A program made the position numbers and the translations under genes. A stretch of DNA of 64,000 nucleotides, from NCBI GenBank assembly GCA_938034975.1, contig CALHNI010000031.1:1-64000 (forward strand). The letters are read 5' to 3'. Below the pieces are notes generated by a model that had not been told where the DNA came from, made no database searches, and worked only from the letters and a program-made list of their open reading frames with translations. Positions 7,805 to 17,299 of this stretch are shown here, piece after piece (positions within the stretch are counted from its first letter, which is position 1; every line of letters begins with the position of its first letter). This stretch comes from Candidatus Goldiibacteriota bacterium. Lineage in GTDB: Bacteria > Oederibacteriota > PGYV01 > DYJU01.

Positions 7805-9147
7805 TTTGAAGTTCCCTCTGAATTTTTATTAAGTTTATCTTTTATTTCCTGCCAATCAGAAGAGTCAAGAAATTCTTTTAATTTAATATTGGAAGGATCG
7901 TATTCCAGACCTTTTGAATATGCTTTATAAGCAAGTTCTTTTTTACCCAAATTTAAAAAACATGCTCCGATACCGACATAAGATGGTGAATATTTTTTGT
8001 TCCTTTTTAAAGATTCAGAAAACTGGACCAATGCTTCCTGGTATTTTCTTTGATATAAAAGTTCATACCCTTTTTTATAATATTCAACTGACAAATTTTT
8101 ATCTTCATATTCATGTTTTTCTGCTACACCTAAAAATTTACCGGTCAAAGAAATCCTGTGAGAAATCCCTAATTCCCCATAAGGTGTTAATGCATAATCA
8201 AGATCAAAATTAAGTTCTTTACTTGCTGTTAATTCATATCCTAATCCAAGTGTAAATCCTGACACCCAGCCAAGGTCTGTCCCGAATTTATAACCTAATC
8301 TTACACCAACTGAATGATATTTGTTTAATATCCAGAATTTTTCCGCACCTACATTTACCCTTGTTAATTGCTCTGTCGGATAATAAATAACATCTATATC
8401 TCCTACTGTATTATTTTCAGCAAATGTGAAATAACCTTCTTCTGAAAATGGTAACATAATATTTTCAAGTGCAAACCTGTATGCAAAACCCAAACGTAAA
8501 GTAAGTGGTAACTCTGGTCTATTATTGGTAAAACCTGCATTCTGAACTACAAATCCAATAGAATATGTATCATATTTGGGATAATAGAAAAATCCTATAT
8601 CAGTTCCAAAACCGCCTCCTGAATCAGTATAAATTTCTTCATTTATAAAATTTATTTTCAAACCCGCTGACATATCAGAAAAAAATGAATTTTCACCTAT
8701 TATTTCTCCTATTCTTTTTGCATAAGCAACTGAAAAATTCCAGTTTGATGCTTTTGCAATTTCACTTGTTAACAAATACTGCCCGGCACTGTCTTCTGTG
8801 GTTTTTGTAATTTCTCCGGCATTTAAAAAAGTTCCATAAACTGCAAAAGTCCCAAAACCAATAACAGGTAATGCATAAGCAATATATTCATAATTAACCC
8901 CCAAAAGCCAAAATGAATGCATAAGGCATGCCTGATGACGTGTAAGTTGTGAGAGCCCAGCTATATTATAATATATCGCATTTACATCATCGGCAATTCC
9001 GGTGAATGCTTCTCCCATTCCTGCCTGTCTTCCGCCTTGTGATATTTTAAGAAAATTTACACTTGTTGTTCCAGCGCCAATTGAAAAAATATTAGAAATT
9101 AAAATTAAATATATTATTATTAAAAATATCGTTGATTTTAACTTCAT
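7801..9147 (-). CDS. PorV/PorQ-family outer-membrane protein with C-terminal TPR repeats
   Basis: This 448-residue protein carries a signal peptide (~1-25), then the family hallmark FLKISQGGRQAGMGEAFTGIADDVNAIYYN. A barrel extends to ~340 (ends LTPYGELGISHRISLTGKF). The last ~95 residues form about two tetratricopeptide repeats (YYKKGYELLYQRKYQEALVQFSESL and YVGIGACFLNLGKKELAYKAYSKGLEYDPSN). TPR units imply a periplasm-facing protein-binding platform. It is the first gene of the six-gene GH8 operon and overlaps the LacI-type gene by four bases. AGGAGG lies just upstream of its ATG. Confidence 0.8.
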   Translation of the reverse strand: MKLKSTIFLIIIYLILISNIFSIGAGTTSVNFLKISQGGRQAGMGEAFTGIADDVNAIYYNIAGLSQLTRHQACLMHSFWLLGVNYEYIAYALPVIGFGTFAVYGTFLNAGEITKTTEDSAGQYLLTSEIAKASNWNFSVAYAKRIGEIIGENSFFSDMSAGLKINFINEEIYTDSGGGFGTDIGFFYYPKYDTYSIGFVVQNAGFTNNRPELPLTLRLGFAYRFALENIMLPFSEEGYFTFAENNTVGDIDVIYYPTEQLTRVNVGAEKFWILNKYHSVGVRLGYKFGTDLGWVSGFTLGLGYELTASKELNFDLDYALTPYGELGISHRISLTGKFLGVAEKHEYEDKNLSVEYYKKGYELLYQRKYQEALVQFSESLKRNKKYSPSYVGIGACFLNLGKKELAYKAYSKGLEYDPSNIKLKEFLDSSDWQEIKDKLNKNSEGTSK

Positions 9148-9428
9148 TTTATACCTCCTGTTTTTATTATTTTAAATCCCTCACATATTTTTTATTATAT
9201 AAAACAGTATTCTATTTTTGTTTTACGATAACTTTTTTTATAATAATACTAAAAAAAAATGATAAAATCAATAAAAAAAATTGTGTTTTGTTGGATATAT
9301 AAATATTATGATAAGAAAAATTATTGAAAACTTATTTATATATGATTTTTATATCAAATTTTTTATTAATGTTTTTTAAAACGCTAAAATCTAAAGGATT
9401 TATAATTTTTGTCCAGCATTATTTAAAG
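9148..9428. other. Leader / intergenic region of the GH8 operon
   Basis: No credible coding sequence is present. A TATAAT (minus strand, 9194-9199) lies 47 bases before the PorV-TPR start but lacks a good -35. A second possible promoter sits at 9388-9415. I see no clear LacI-type palindrome, only the weak GTTTTACGATAAC near 9220-9232. Confidence 0.4.
9388..9415 (-). promoter_or_regulatory. Possible weak sigma70 promoter next to repeat R2
   Basis: The minus strand reads TGGACA (9410-9415), 16 bases, TAGATT. The -35 matches 5/6 and the -10 4/6. Its -35 lies exactly 13 bases from the end of repeat copy R2. It could give the GH8 operon a leader of about 230 bases. Confidence 0.3.
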
Positions 9429-9533
9429 CCGCAAAAACGTGTTAGAAAACATTTTACGGAAAAACAAAATATTTTCATAATGCATTATTTTATTCACAAG
9501 TTTTTTAATTTAAAATAAATAATAAGTATTATT
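9429..9533 (+). repeat. Dispersed hairpin element, copy R2 (lacks right hairpin)
   Basis: It starts with the left hairpin ccgcaaaaacgtgttagaaaacattttacgg and keeps the core ttattcacaagttttttaattt. It stops at the termination codon of the 780-residue glycosyltransferase gene. The right hairpin is missing, so the copy is truncated, or the gene end has replaced it. Confidence 0.8.
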
Positions 9534-11876
9534 TTAAAAAGGCACTAACATTTCATGCGGAACAAGTTGATCATAATTATTCCGTGGATTTTTCATTTGA
9601 AAATAAAAATATCCCCTATCTAAACCAGAATAAGTTATTTTTATCTTATGCAAACCTTCTTTTAGGTTAATTGTCGTTTCTCCTCTCCATGCTCTATATT
9701 CAGGTTTATTTGAAATTAATTTTTCATCATCAATATAAAGTTCATAAATTTGATGTCCCATTGCCTGTATATAAAAAGTATATATCCCGGTTCTGTCTAT
9801 ATTTATACTGCCTGTCCAGGAAGCATAAAATTCACCTGCTTCAAAACCAGGGTCAAACCAATCATAAAAAATAACCGGATCAATTCTATCGGCTGTTTTT
9901 TCACCATTTTTATTATAAGCTACAAATCTTAAACCGTTTTTTAATTTCGCTGTATCAAATGACTGTATTTCTTCCTTGGAAACTTTGTAAATAATAAAAC
10001 CTAATTCATTATCAGTATACGGCTTATAAACAGGTATATATTCACCATTGGGATAAACTTTCTGAAAAGCACTAAGAATACTAACTTCCCAGAAAGCAGG
10101 CATCATATATATATAATAATCTGCATCAGTATTAACAGGTGCTGGAAAAGTTTTACCAATGATAAATCTTTGAGCAACTTTGTTTTTAACTTTTTCATAA
10201 ATCAATTCAAAATCCGGCAACATAAACTCATATGGAAGAACTGCAACTATTTTTTTTCCTCTTTTTTCTTCAATCTTTTGTAATTCAATTAATTTTTCTG
10301 CGCTTTTTCTCCGCCATGCTTCTGTGGAAATCCATTTTGAAGGATCTTTCCCATAAACAAAAAAATATTTGTAATAATTATCTACCATATCAACTGTTAT
10401 CATAATAAAAAATAAAATAATTAAAAACACATTTGTCTTTTGCTGAAATTGATTTCTTAAATGTATATAAACACGCGATAATAAAAATGCCGCTATTATT
10501 ATGGCTATTGGCATTGCTAAAATTGTGCGAGAAGCATGAGGTGCGTCAACAAACATTATTCCACCATGAGCAAAACCTAAAAACATTATCATAATAATTC
10601 CTGCAAAAACAGAACCCGTAATAGCACGAAACGCAAAATATCCAATACCCGTTATAATAAAAACACCTGTTATAAAACCTGCCATGGGCATAGCATTTGA
10701 GTTATATATACCAAATCCGTAATCACCATATAAATTATAGATTAATAAAGTTTTTTTTGCACTATCCATATATATTTTTAAATATAGTAAAATTTTATCT
10801 GGCAAAGTTAATTTAATATTATCTGTTATATTTTTTTTATTTTTCATTAAATCTGCTCTTTTTTGAGCGATGGCTTTTTGAACCTCTGTATCAATATTGT
10901 TTTTATTAAAAAGAAAATGCCCAATTATGCGATGAGAAAAATTTTTATACTGGATAAAATACAACCCCAAGGGAGCAAATATTAAAAATGCAATTAAAAC
11001 TGAAACTGTCAACTTTTTTATATTTTTTGTAATGTAGGATTTTCTTATTATCAGTAAATATATGAGTATAATACCAAAAATGACCGGAATAGCACGCGAA
11101 GCATAATAAGTATGTTGTGTAAGTCCAAGGGTTATACCAAAAAGTATAAAATCTGACCATGCCATATATTTAAACAAACGAAAGAAAAAATAGAGACATA
11201 TAATCAAATATAAGGATGCTATACCAGCATGGAACATAATTCGATTAAAAACTACATTATAATAAAAATATGAATACAGAAAAGCACCTATTATTGCAGT
11301 CTGAATACCCCCAATAAGCCTCAATAAAAAATATAAAGCAATAACACCCAAAACACCAAGGAAACCCATAGCGGTTCTTGCCTCTGTCACGCCCACACCA
11401 AATATTTTAAACCATGCAGTAAGGGCATAAACGTTAAGTGCAGGATTATCCGCAACTGACCTTACATAAATAGGCAAACTTGTTCCTGTTCCTAATGTGT
11501 TCTCCCCTTTCATTATTTTCATAGCATCATAAGCAAATGCAGTTTCATCCCTGTGAAGACCAATTGGTATCTGATCTATTTTATAAAACCTGAAAAAAAC
11601 TGAAATAACTATAATGGTTAAAAATATAAACAACTCAAAAAATGATGGTTTGTCAGGTGTATTTTCTTTATTTTCATCAAAAAATCCAGAAAAAATATCT
11701 TTTTCCGGCTTAGAAATCAATTCAGTAATTATTAAAGAAATAAGTCCTAAACCAAAAAAAATTAAACCATATATTATATTTTTTTTAATATAAAGAAAAA
11801 ATTGTCCAACAAAAGAAAGAATAAAAAAAATTAAAATAAAAATTATCGGGACTTTTAAATTTATATTTTCTCTCAT
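9534..11876 (-). CDS. Polytopic GT-C glycosyltransferase (PMT/ArnT-like) with C-terminal PA14 domain
   Basis: This 780-residue inner-membrane protein has about a dozen hydrophobic helices (~10-500). The first large loop carries Asp110-Glu111 (GLHRDETAFAYDAM), matching the acidic catalytic motif of GT39/GT83 enzymes, which transfer sugars from lipid carriers. Residues ~665-770 form a PA14-like sugar-binding beta domain (WTGSINIDRTGIYTFYIQAMG ... YIDDEKLI ... GLHKIKITYSG). No Shine-Dalgarno sequence precedes the ATG, and the -10 hexamer ends only seven bases before it, so the mRNA is predicted to be leaderless. A longer paralogue lies at 51222-54671. The acceptor (protein or surface glycan) is unknown. 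Confidence 0.85.
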   Translation of the reverse strand: MRENINLKVPIIFILIFFILSFVGQFFLYIKKNIIYGLIFFGLGLISLIITELISKPEKDIFSGFFDENKENTPDKPSFFELFIFLTIIVISVFFRFYKIDQIPIGLHRDETAFAYDAMKIMKGENTLGTGTSLPIYVRSVADNPALNVYALTAWFKIFGVGVTEARTAMGFLGVLGVIALYFLLRLIGGIQTAIIGAFLYSYFYYNVVFNRIMFHAGIASLYLIICLYFFFRLFKYMAWSDFILFGITLGLTQHTYYASRAIPVIFGIILIYLLIIRKSYITKNIKKLTVSVLIAFLIFAPLGLYFIQYKNFSHRIIGHFLFNKNNIDTEVQKAIAQKRADLMKNKKNITDNIKLTLPDKILLYLKIYMDSAKKTLLIYNLYGDYGFGIYNSNAMPMAGFITGVFIITGIGYFAFRAITGSVFAGIIMIMFLGFAHGGIMFVDAPHASRTILAMPIAIIIAAFLLSRVYIHLRNQFQQKTNVFLIILFFIMITVDMVDNYYKYFFVYGKDPSKWISTEAWRRKSAEKLIELQKIEEKRGKKIVAVLPYEFMLPDFELIYEKVKNKVAQRFIIGKTFPAPVNTDADYYIYMMPAFWEVSILSAFQKVYPNGEYIPVYKPYTDNELGFIIYKVSKEEIQSFDTAKLKNGLRFVAYNKNGEKTADRIDPVIFYDWFDPGFEAGEFYASWTGSINIDRTGIYTFYIQAMGHQIYELYIDDEKLISNKPEYRAWRGETTINLKEGLHKIKITYSGLDRGYFYFQMKNPRNNYDQLVPHEMLVPF

Positions 11877-11883
11877 TATGTAA

Positions 11884-11911
11884 ATTATACTTATTATAAA
11901 ATAAATGTCAA
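11884..11911 (-). promoter_or_regulatory. Consensus promoter TTGACA-N16-TATAAT giving a leaderless transcript
   Basis: Both hexamers are perfect on the minus strand (11906-11911 and 11884-11889). Seven bases separate the -10 from the ATG of the PA14 glycosyltransferase, so transcription should begin at or next to the start codon. Repeat R3 ends 13 bases upstream of the -35. Confidence 0.8.
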
Positions 11912-11924
11912 GAAAAATCCAAAA

Positions 11925-12116
11925 CTGAAAAATCGCAACAGGAAATTGCGATTTTCATGAAAAAAAATATTCTTAAAAAAATTAAATCTTTAAAATAATT
12001 CTTATGTGTTATTTTTTTATTAAAAAACGGATGAATAAAGTAATGGATAAAAAAAATAAAAAATATAAAAATATTTTGTTTTTTCGTAAAACGCATTTTT
12101 AAACGCGTTCTTACGG
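11925..12116 (-). repeat. Dispersed hairpin element, copy R3 (inverted)
   Basis: Read on the minus strand it shows a left hairpin (ccgtaagaacgcgtttaaaaatgcgttttacg), the core tttattcatccgttttttaat, and a right hairpin of the other subtype (atgaaaatcgcaatttcctgttgcgatttttcag). It fills the gap between the htrA stop and the promoter of the PA14 glycosyltransferase. Unlike most copies, its right end faces the promoter. Confidence 0.85.
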
Positions 12117-12150
12117 TTTATTACGATTTAAAAAAAGGGTTATTACCAAA

Positions 12151-13512
12151 TCATCTTATCTTAAAAGCAATATACAGCATCGCATCAGAGCGTTCTATTA
12201 AAAAAACAATTTCATCGCCTTTTTTAAACTTTGAAATTATTCTGTTAAAATCTTCTACATTTTTTACATTTTGTCCGTTTATTTCGTGTATTATATCTCC
12301 GCGCATAATACCATTATCATCTGCAGGACTTCCAGGTGTTATATTTAATACAACAACTCCGCTTGCCGAAGAAGTTGAATAAGGGCTTTCTGAAATATCA
12401 CCCACAATTATTCCAATATCATTTTCTTTTTTGTCTGTTTCTACCGGGGCATATACCTTTTCAATGTTTCTCTCACCTGTTATCACTTCTAAATATTTTT
12501 CTTTTCCTTCTCGTATAATTTTTACTTTTACTTTTTTATTAACTGGTGTTTGGGCAACTATGTTTTGTAATTCTCTGTAATTTATTACTTTTTTACCATC
12601 AAATTCCACTATAACATCTCCCCTTTTAATTCCGCCTTTTTCAGCAGGACTTCCTTTGAATACCTGTGAAATTAAAACACCTTCTTTTACTTTGAAATGT
12701 TTTGCAAGTTCAGGGGTTAATTCCTGAATCCCAACGCCCAACCATCCACGAATCACTTTACCTTTGGTTACAATATCATTATAAATTTTTTTTGCCATAT
12801 TTATAGGTATTGCAAAGCCAACTCCTTCATACCCTCCGGAACGTGAAGTTATCGCTGTATTTATCCCAATTACCTGGCCTGCAAGATTTACAAGTGGTCC
12901 TCCTGAATTTCCAGGATTTATTGCAGCATCTGTTTGTAAAAAATTATCATAATTGCCAGCGCCTATTATCCTGCCTTTAGCGCTTATTATCCCCTGAGTT
13001 ACAGATTGTTCAAGTCCAAAAGGACTGCCAATTGCAATTACCCAGTCCCCCACATCTATACTATCAGAATTCCCAAGTTCAGCAGGAATTAAATCAGTTG
13101 CCCCATTTATTCTAATAACTGCGACATCTGTTTCCTTATCAATTCCTACTATTTTTGCCTTATATTCTTTTTGGTTATATAATTTAACTTTTATTTCATC
13201 TGCCCGTTCAACCACATGACTGTTAGTCATTATATAACCGTTTTTATCAACAATAAATCCACTTCCTAAACTTTGCCTTTTAAATGTCCCTTTCGGTATA
13301 CCAAAAAACTTTTCTAAAATATAATCATCAAAAAATTGGTTATAAAAAGGGTCAACACGACCTTTTAATACTTCAACAGTTGAAATATTTACTACAGAAG
13401 GTTTTACTTTATTTGCAATTTCTTTAAAACTTGCAGGTATCATTTTAACTTCTGCAAAAACAGTAAAAACAAAAGACAACCAAACTAAAATTAACCAATT
13501 TAATTTTTTCAT
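12151..13512 (-). CDS. HtrA/DegP-type periplasmic serine protease
   Basis: This 453-residue protein has a signal peptide (1-20, ending VFA) and a trypsin-like domain with the catalytic triad His99 (MTNSHVV), Asp129 (KETDVAVIRI) and Ser203 (NPGNSGGPL). Two PDZ domains follow (~255-345 and ~375-450; GWLGVGIQEL and PADDNGIMRGDIIHEINGQ). Length and order match DegP/DegQ/HtrA proteases-chaperones that remove misfolded envelope proteins. It lies 37 bases after the DUF4340 gene at the end of the ABC-transporter run and is probably co-transcribed with it. Confidence 0.95.
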   Translation of the reverse strand: MKKLNWLILVWLSFVFTVFAEVKMIPASFKEIANKVKPSVVNISTVEVLKGRVDPFYNQFFDDYILEKFFGIPKGTFKRQSLGSGFIVDKNGYIMTNSHVVERADEIKVKLYNQKEYKAKIVGIDKETDVAVIRINGATDLIPAELGNSDSIDVGDWVIAIGSPFGLEQSVTQGIISAKGRIIGAGNYDNFLQTDAAINPGNSGGPLVNLAGQVIGINTAITSRSGGYEGVGFAIPINMAKKIYNDIVTKGKVIRGWLGVGIQELTPELAKHFKVKEGVLISQVFKGSPAEKGGIKRGDVIVEFDGKKVINYRELQNIVAQTPVNKKVKVKIIREGKEKYLEVITGERNIEKVYAPVETDKKENDIGIIVGDISESPYSTSSASGVVVLNITPGSPADDNGIMRGDIIHEINGQNVKNVEDFNRIISKFKKGDEIVFLIERSDAMLYIAFKIR

Positions 13513-13549
13513 AATGTCTCCTTTTTTATTTTTTAAATTATATTATATT

Positions 13550-14926
13550 TTATTTTATCTCTGTATCAGGCAATGACATATTATTTATATGTCTTGCTTC
13601 TATTGTATAAATTTCTTTTCTTTCCGGAACTTTAACATAAATATCTTCTTTCCCTTCTACTTTTTTACCTATAAAAACTGTCCCGATTACTTTATTATCA
13701 CCATCAAAAAGTCGTATATATTTGTCATCTTTTTCAAATCCGTATTTTTCTTTTTCATTGACTTTTTCATCTTCTTTTATCTTTTCTTTATAATCAGAAT
13801 TAAAAAGTTCAGAACTAACTGTCCACATTGATATTTTTTTCTTTTGCTCTTTATCAATATTTTGGGTTTCCTTATACTCCCAGTTTTCCACGCCTTTTTT
13901 GTCTTTTATTTTTTCCGCTACTATAAATTTATTTCCTGTTTTAATTTCTATCTTTTTTACTTTTTCCTGTTCAAAAATTATTATCTGTTTATTTCTCATA
14001 TCTTCAGCTTTAGTAAGATTGGTATAAACATAATCAGGTATCTCCAGTATTTCTTTAATTCTATTAGTTCTTACAAAATATGAATATTTTTCTTTATCAC
14101 TTTTTCCTATATAAATAATATGCTCTTTATCACCTTCATAAAATTTTATATATTCTTTTGGTGTTAAAAGTTCATATTTTTTTAAATTTATACTTGTTGG
14201 TTCTTCCATACTTTTTGCCATTGTTGTTTTAAAAGAACTTATTAGCGAATTAACCCTGTCTTTTCTTGCAATATCCTGTATTGGTTGTATCAAATGCCAT
14301 TCATCAGCCTTCTTTTCTAAAATAAACTTTTTTTCTTTATCATTTATATTTACTTCTATTTTAGATACTTTATTTTCATCCAATCTTAATAAATATCTAT
14401 ATCTATAATCAAATAATTTTTTTTCACACCAGCTTTTTATATCTGAATCCGTAATATAAACTATATTTGGATTTTCTGGCTTTAATATATAAGTATATAT
14501 TCCTGTCGGATTTTTATCACCTATATTTAATTTTAAATTTTTACCATCTGATGTTTTAATTTCTGTTTCAATAACAGATGCCGTATTGGTAAGTCCAAAA
14601 TCAGAAAGATTTGGATTATCTATTTTCTGTATCATTTTTCTGTTAGCATAAGCATTTATAATATTATCAATTGCAGAATTATCAGCAAAATCATGTATAG
14701 GTTCAAAAATTTTCCAGTCAGCACCAACTTTTTTAAATAAAAATTTTCCGTTTTCATTTTTAATAAAAACTTCTGTTACATTTTCTTTTTTTAACTCAGG
14801 AAATATTCTTTCCTCACTTTCTTTTTTTTCTATATCTTCTTTTTTCTTTTTTACTTCAAAAATATAATAATAACCTAACAAAAATAAGAATATTAAAAAA
14901 GTTATAAATATCTGTTTTGTTTTCAT
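13550..14926 (-). CDS. DUF4340-family membrane-anchored protein
   Basis: This 458-residue protein has one N-terminal helix (~5-23) followed by a large soluble region. It contains repeated modules of the type LFKKVGADWKIFEPIHDFADNSAIDNIINAY and FILEKKADEWHLIQPIQDIARKDRVNSLISSF, which are the DUF4340 hallmark. The family is typically found directly after GldG-like genes of ABC exporters, exactly as here (18 bases after the GldG-like stop). It is probably an extracytoplasmic subunit. Its biochemical function is not established. Confidence 0.85.
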   Translation of the reverse strand: MKTKQIFITFLIFLFLLGYYYIFEVKKKKEDIEKKESEERIFPELKKENVTEVFIKNENGKFLFKKVGADWKIFEPIHDFADNSAIDNIINAYANRKMIQKIDNPNLSDFGLTNTASVIETEIKTSDGKNLKLNIGDKNPTGIYTYILKPENPNIVYITDSDIKSWCEKKLFDYRYRYLLRLDENKVSKIEVNINDKEKKFILEKKADEWHLIQPIQDIARKDRVNSLISSFKTTMAKSMEEPTSINLKKYELLTPKEYIKFYEGDKEHIIYIGKSDKEKYSYFVRTNRIKEILEIPDYVYTNLTKAEDMRNKQIIIFEQEKVKKIEIKTGNKFIVAEKIKDKKGVENWEYKETQNIDKEQKKKISMWTVSSELFNSDYKEKIKEDEKVNEKEKYGFEKDDKYIRLFDGDNKVIGTVFIGKKVEGKEDIYVKVPERKEIYTIEARHINNMSLPDTEIK

Positions 14927-14944
14927 AATTGATTTACCCCTTTT

Positions 14945-16516
14945 TTAATAACTTATTTTTCTTTTAATAAAAATCATAATGCCGATTGCCAAAACCAAAA
15001 GCGGCAGCAATATTGTTGGTAAAATAAATAACATTCTACCCTGGATTTTTGACATAAATAATGGTTCAAATGATCTGTCCTTTGCTCTTATTGAAATTAG
15101 TTCCCCTTGTTCTGCAAGGAAACTTATTGTATTTAAAAATAAATCCCTGTTTCCTGAAACAGAAAGATATGAATTATTTATAAATTCCGAACTTCCAAAT
15201 GCAATAACTTTTGCCTTTGATGTTGATGTGGCTGAATCAGGATCAATTTTAAATATGGAATTATCAATATAACTTATAACCATTACATTTAATGGTGATG
15301 TTTTATCAACCTTATCATTAAATCCTGCCTGACCTTTTTTTACTCCATTAAGATCTGTTTCACCCCAGCTTCCTGGATTTGTTTTGGCTATTACCTGTGT
15401 TGTAATACCGGATATTTCTTTTTTCAATTCAAATGACCTGCATAAAGGAAAAAATGAAGCAATATTAAATGACTTTGTTATATCATGGATTTCATATTGG
15501 GAAATAATAGGCATTAAAAAATCACCACCTAACATTCTACTGAATTTATCTACTATAACATCATCATCAGGTTCTATGCCGATTTCTTTTAATAATGATT
15601 CTAATTTTGGCAATTTTATAAATGGTGGATATAAAACAATTAAATTGCCACCCTTGCTTAAATATTTTTTTATATGCTTGACTTCTATATCAAAAAGATC
15701 AATCTGTGGACCTGCAATTAAAAGCAAAGAACAATCATCAGGCACAGAAGCAGAATTAAAAAGTTCTATATCTGCAACTTCATAATTTTCATTTGTTATT
15801 TCTTTTTTAACAATACTTAACCCTGTTTTTTCATTTTGTGGCGCATCAATTGATGGTTCTCCGTGTCCTTTTGTAAAATATACTTTTTTCTTTTTATCTT
15901 TTATTATTCGTATTAGAGCATTTGTTACTGCCTGTTCAGTAAGTTCATCAACTCTTTCAACTGCATCATTATCTTTTCTGTTTAAAGCAACTGTCCCATA
16001 TTTATTTATATTCAATTTCTTGGCAAGGGCAGGATTCCTGTCCGCATCAACTGCCTGAAATTTAATTTTAGGATTTACTTTTTCATATTGACGCAGAGTA
16101 TCTTCTATCTGTATATTCCTTGACTGAACAGAATAAAAATAATAAATATCAATATTGTTCTTTAATCCCTGCAAAACTTTCTTTGTCTGATCTGATAATG
16201 AATGCTTTTTATTTTTTGTAAGGTCAAGTTGAAATGTGTGTATGGAAAAAATTGCCTGAACAAAAGCAATAATCCCGATAAATAACAATGAATATATAAA
16301 AGCATTTATGCCATATCTGGTTGACCTGTTTAAAATTATCTGTTTTAAAAAATCTTTTTTTTCAAAAGAAACATAAAACAATAACAGAAAACCAAGTATA
16401 AGGAAAATTATTGAAACAATATTAAACTCACCTGTAATTGCAGCAATTAAACAACCAATAACAAAAAGAATAATTCCTGATGTTAAAACTATTTTTAATA
16501 CATTTTCATTTCTCAT
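14945..16516 (-). CDS. GldG-like ABC-transporter auxiliary protein
   Basis: About 523 residues. Two hydrophobic helices lie near the N-terminus and one more at ~65-95 (INAFIYSLLFIGIIAFVQAIF). A large extracytoplasmic domain follows with LDLTKNKKHSLSDQTKKVLQGL and YFTKGHGEPSID, characteristic of the GldG / ABC-type uncharacterised transport family. A C-terminal helix (MLFILPTILLPLLVLAIGIMIF) ends in basic residues. I chose the second methionine (16516), because the SD GGAGG embedded in the permease 3' end (tggaggggctga) is spaced for it. The operon order ATPase > permease > GldG-like > DUF4340 is conserved in many phyla; in Bacteroidota the set supports gliding. Confidence 0.85.
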   Translation of the reverse strand: MRNENVLKIVLTSGIILFVIGCLIAAITGEFNIVSIIFLILGFLLLFYVSFEKKDFLKQIILNRSTRYGINAFIYSLLFIGIIAFVQAIFSIHTFQLDLTKNKKHSLSDQTKKVLQGLKNNIDIYYFYSVQSRNIQIEDTLRQYEKVNPKIKFQAVDADRNPALAKKLNINKYGTVALNRKDNDAVERVDELTEQAVTNALIRIIKDKKKKVYFTKGHGEPSIDAPQNEKTGLSIVKKEITNENYEVADIELFNSASVPDDCSLLLIAGPQIDLFDIEVKHIKKYLSKGGNLIVLYPPFIKLPKLESLLKEIGIEPDDDVIVDKFSRMLGGDFLMPIISQYEIHDITKSFNIASFFPLCRSFELKKEISGITTQVIAKTNPGSWGETDLNGVKKGQAGFNDKVDKTSPLNVMVISYIDNSIFKIDPDSATSTSKAKVIAFGSSEFINNSYLSVSGNRDLFLNTISFLAEQGELISIRAKDRSFEPLFMSKIQGRMLFILPTILLPLLVLAIGIMIFIKRKISY

Positions 16517-16518
16517 AA

Positions 16519-17298
16519 TCAGCCCCTCCATTGCTTTGATTCTAATATTCTTAAAGTTAAAAAGAAAAATAAAATTGTAAAATTAATATAAAAAATAATA
16601 TCTGAAGTATCAATCAACCCTTTTGAAAAACTGTCAAAGTGTTCAATTATTGAAAGTTCCTTTAAAATTTTACCAAAGAAAGGTCCTACACTCTGGGAGG
16701 CCCAGGATATTACAAAAAATAAAAGTAAAATACCAAATGAAATAACCGCTGCAACTATCTGGCTTTCAGTAAGTGTAGATACAAATATACCGAGCATAGC
16801 AAATGCACTCGTAATAAGAAGAAGACCTAAAATACCGGCTAAAGCAGGGAGAATATCATATGCTGTTATTATGCGCAAAATTATCATAGAACACAAAGTC
16901 CCTGTAAGCATCAATCCGAATATTGTCATAACTGCTGAATACTTTGCAAGGACAACAGTTGTATCTTTTACTGGGTATGTAAAAAGGAGTTCTGCTGTTC
17001 CATCTTTTTTTTCTTCAGCAAAAACCCGCATTGTTATTAGCGGAATTACCAGTAATAAAATCACAACCATATTATGAAAATATGGCCTGAATATACCATC
17101 TATGATATTAAGATCCATCATACTTCTATAATATTGATTCATACTGCGCATTGAAACCATTGAATAATAATTAGCTATACTCGTGAAAAAATATCCGCTT
17201 AAAACCATAAATACAACTAAGATCGCATAAGCAATCGGCAATGAAAAAAAAGTTTTCCATTCTTTTTTATAAATGGCTAAAAATTTTTGTAAATCCAT
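16519..17298 (-). CDS. ABC-2-type permease (GldF-like)
   Basis: A 259-residue polytopic protein with six hydrophobic helices. It shares family features such as the cytoplasmic start FLAIYKKEWKTFFSLPIAYA and the loop MRVFAEEKKDGTAELLFTYPVKDTTVVLAKY. The ORF track starts 13 codons earlier, but the ATG at 17298 is preceded by AGGAGGAATTATA and clears the upstream ATPase stop, so I use it. It is paired with the ATPase immediately upstream and the GldG-like protein downstream. The exported substrate is unknown. Confidence 0.85.
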   Translation of the reverse strand: MDLQKFLAIYKKEWKTFFSLPIAYAILVVFMVLSGYFFTSIANYYSMVSMRSMNQYYRSMMDLNIIDGIFRPYFHNMVVILLLVIPLITMRVFAEEKKDGTAELLFTYPVKDTTVVLAKYSAVMTIFGLMLTGTLCSMIILRIITAYDILPALAGILGLLLITSAFAMLGIFVSTLTESQIVAAVISFGILLLFFVISWASQSVGPFFGKILKELSIIEHFDSFSKGLIDTSDIIFYINFTILFFFLTLRILESKQWRG

Positions 17299-17299
17299 A

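Noticed and set aside
9217-9235. LacI-type operator GTTTTACGATAAC upstream of the PorV-TPR gene
   Set aside because: Symmetry is only about 8 of 13 positions, which is not better than expected in AT-rich DNA.
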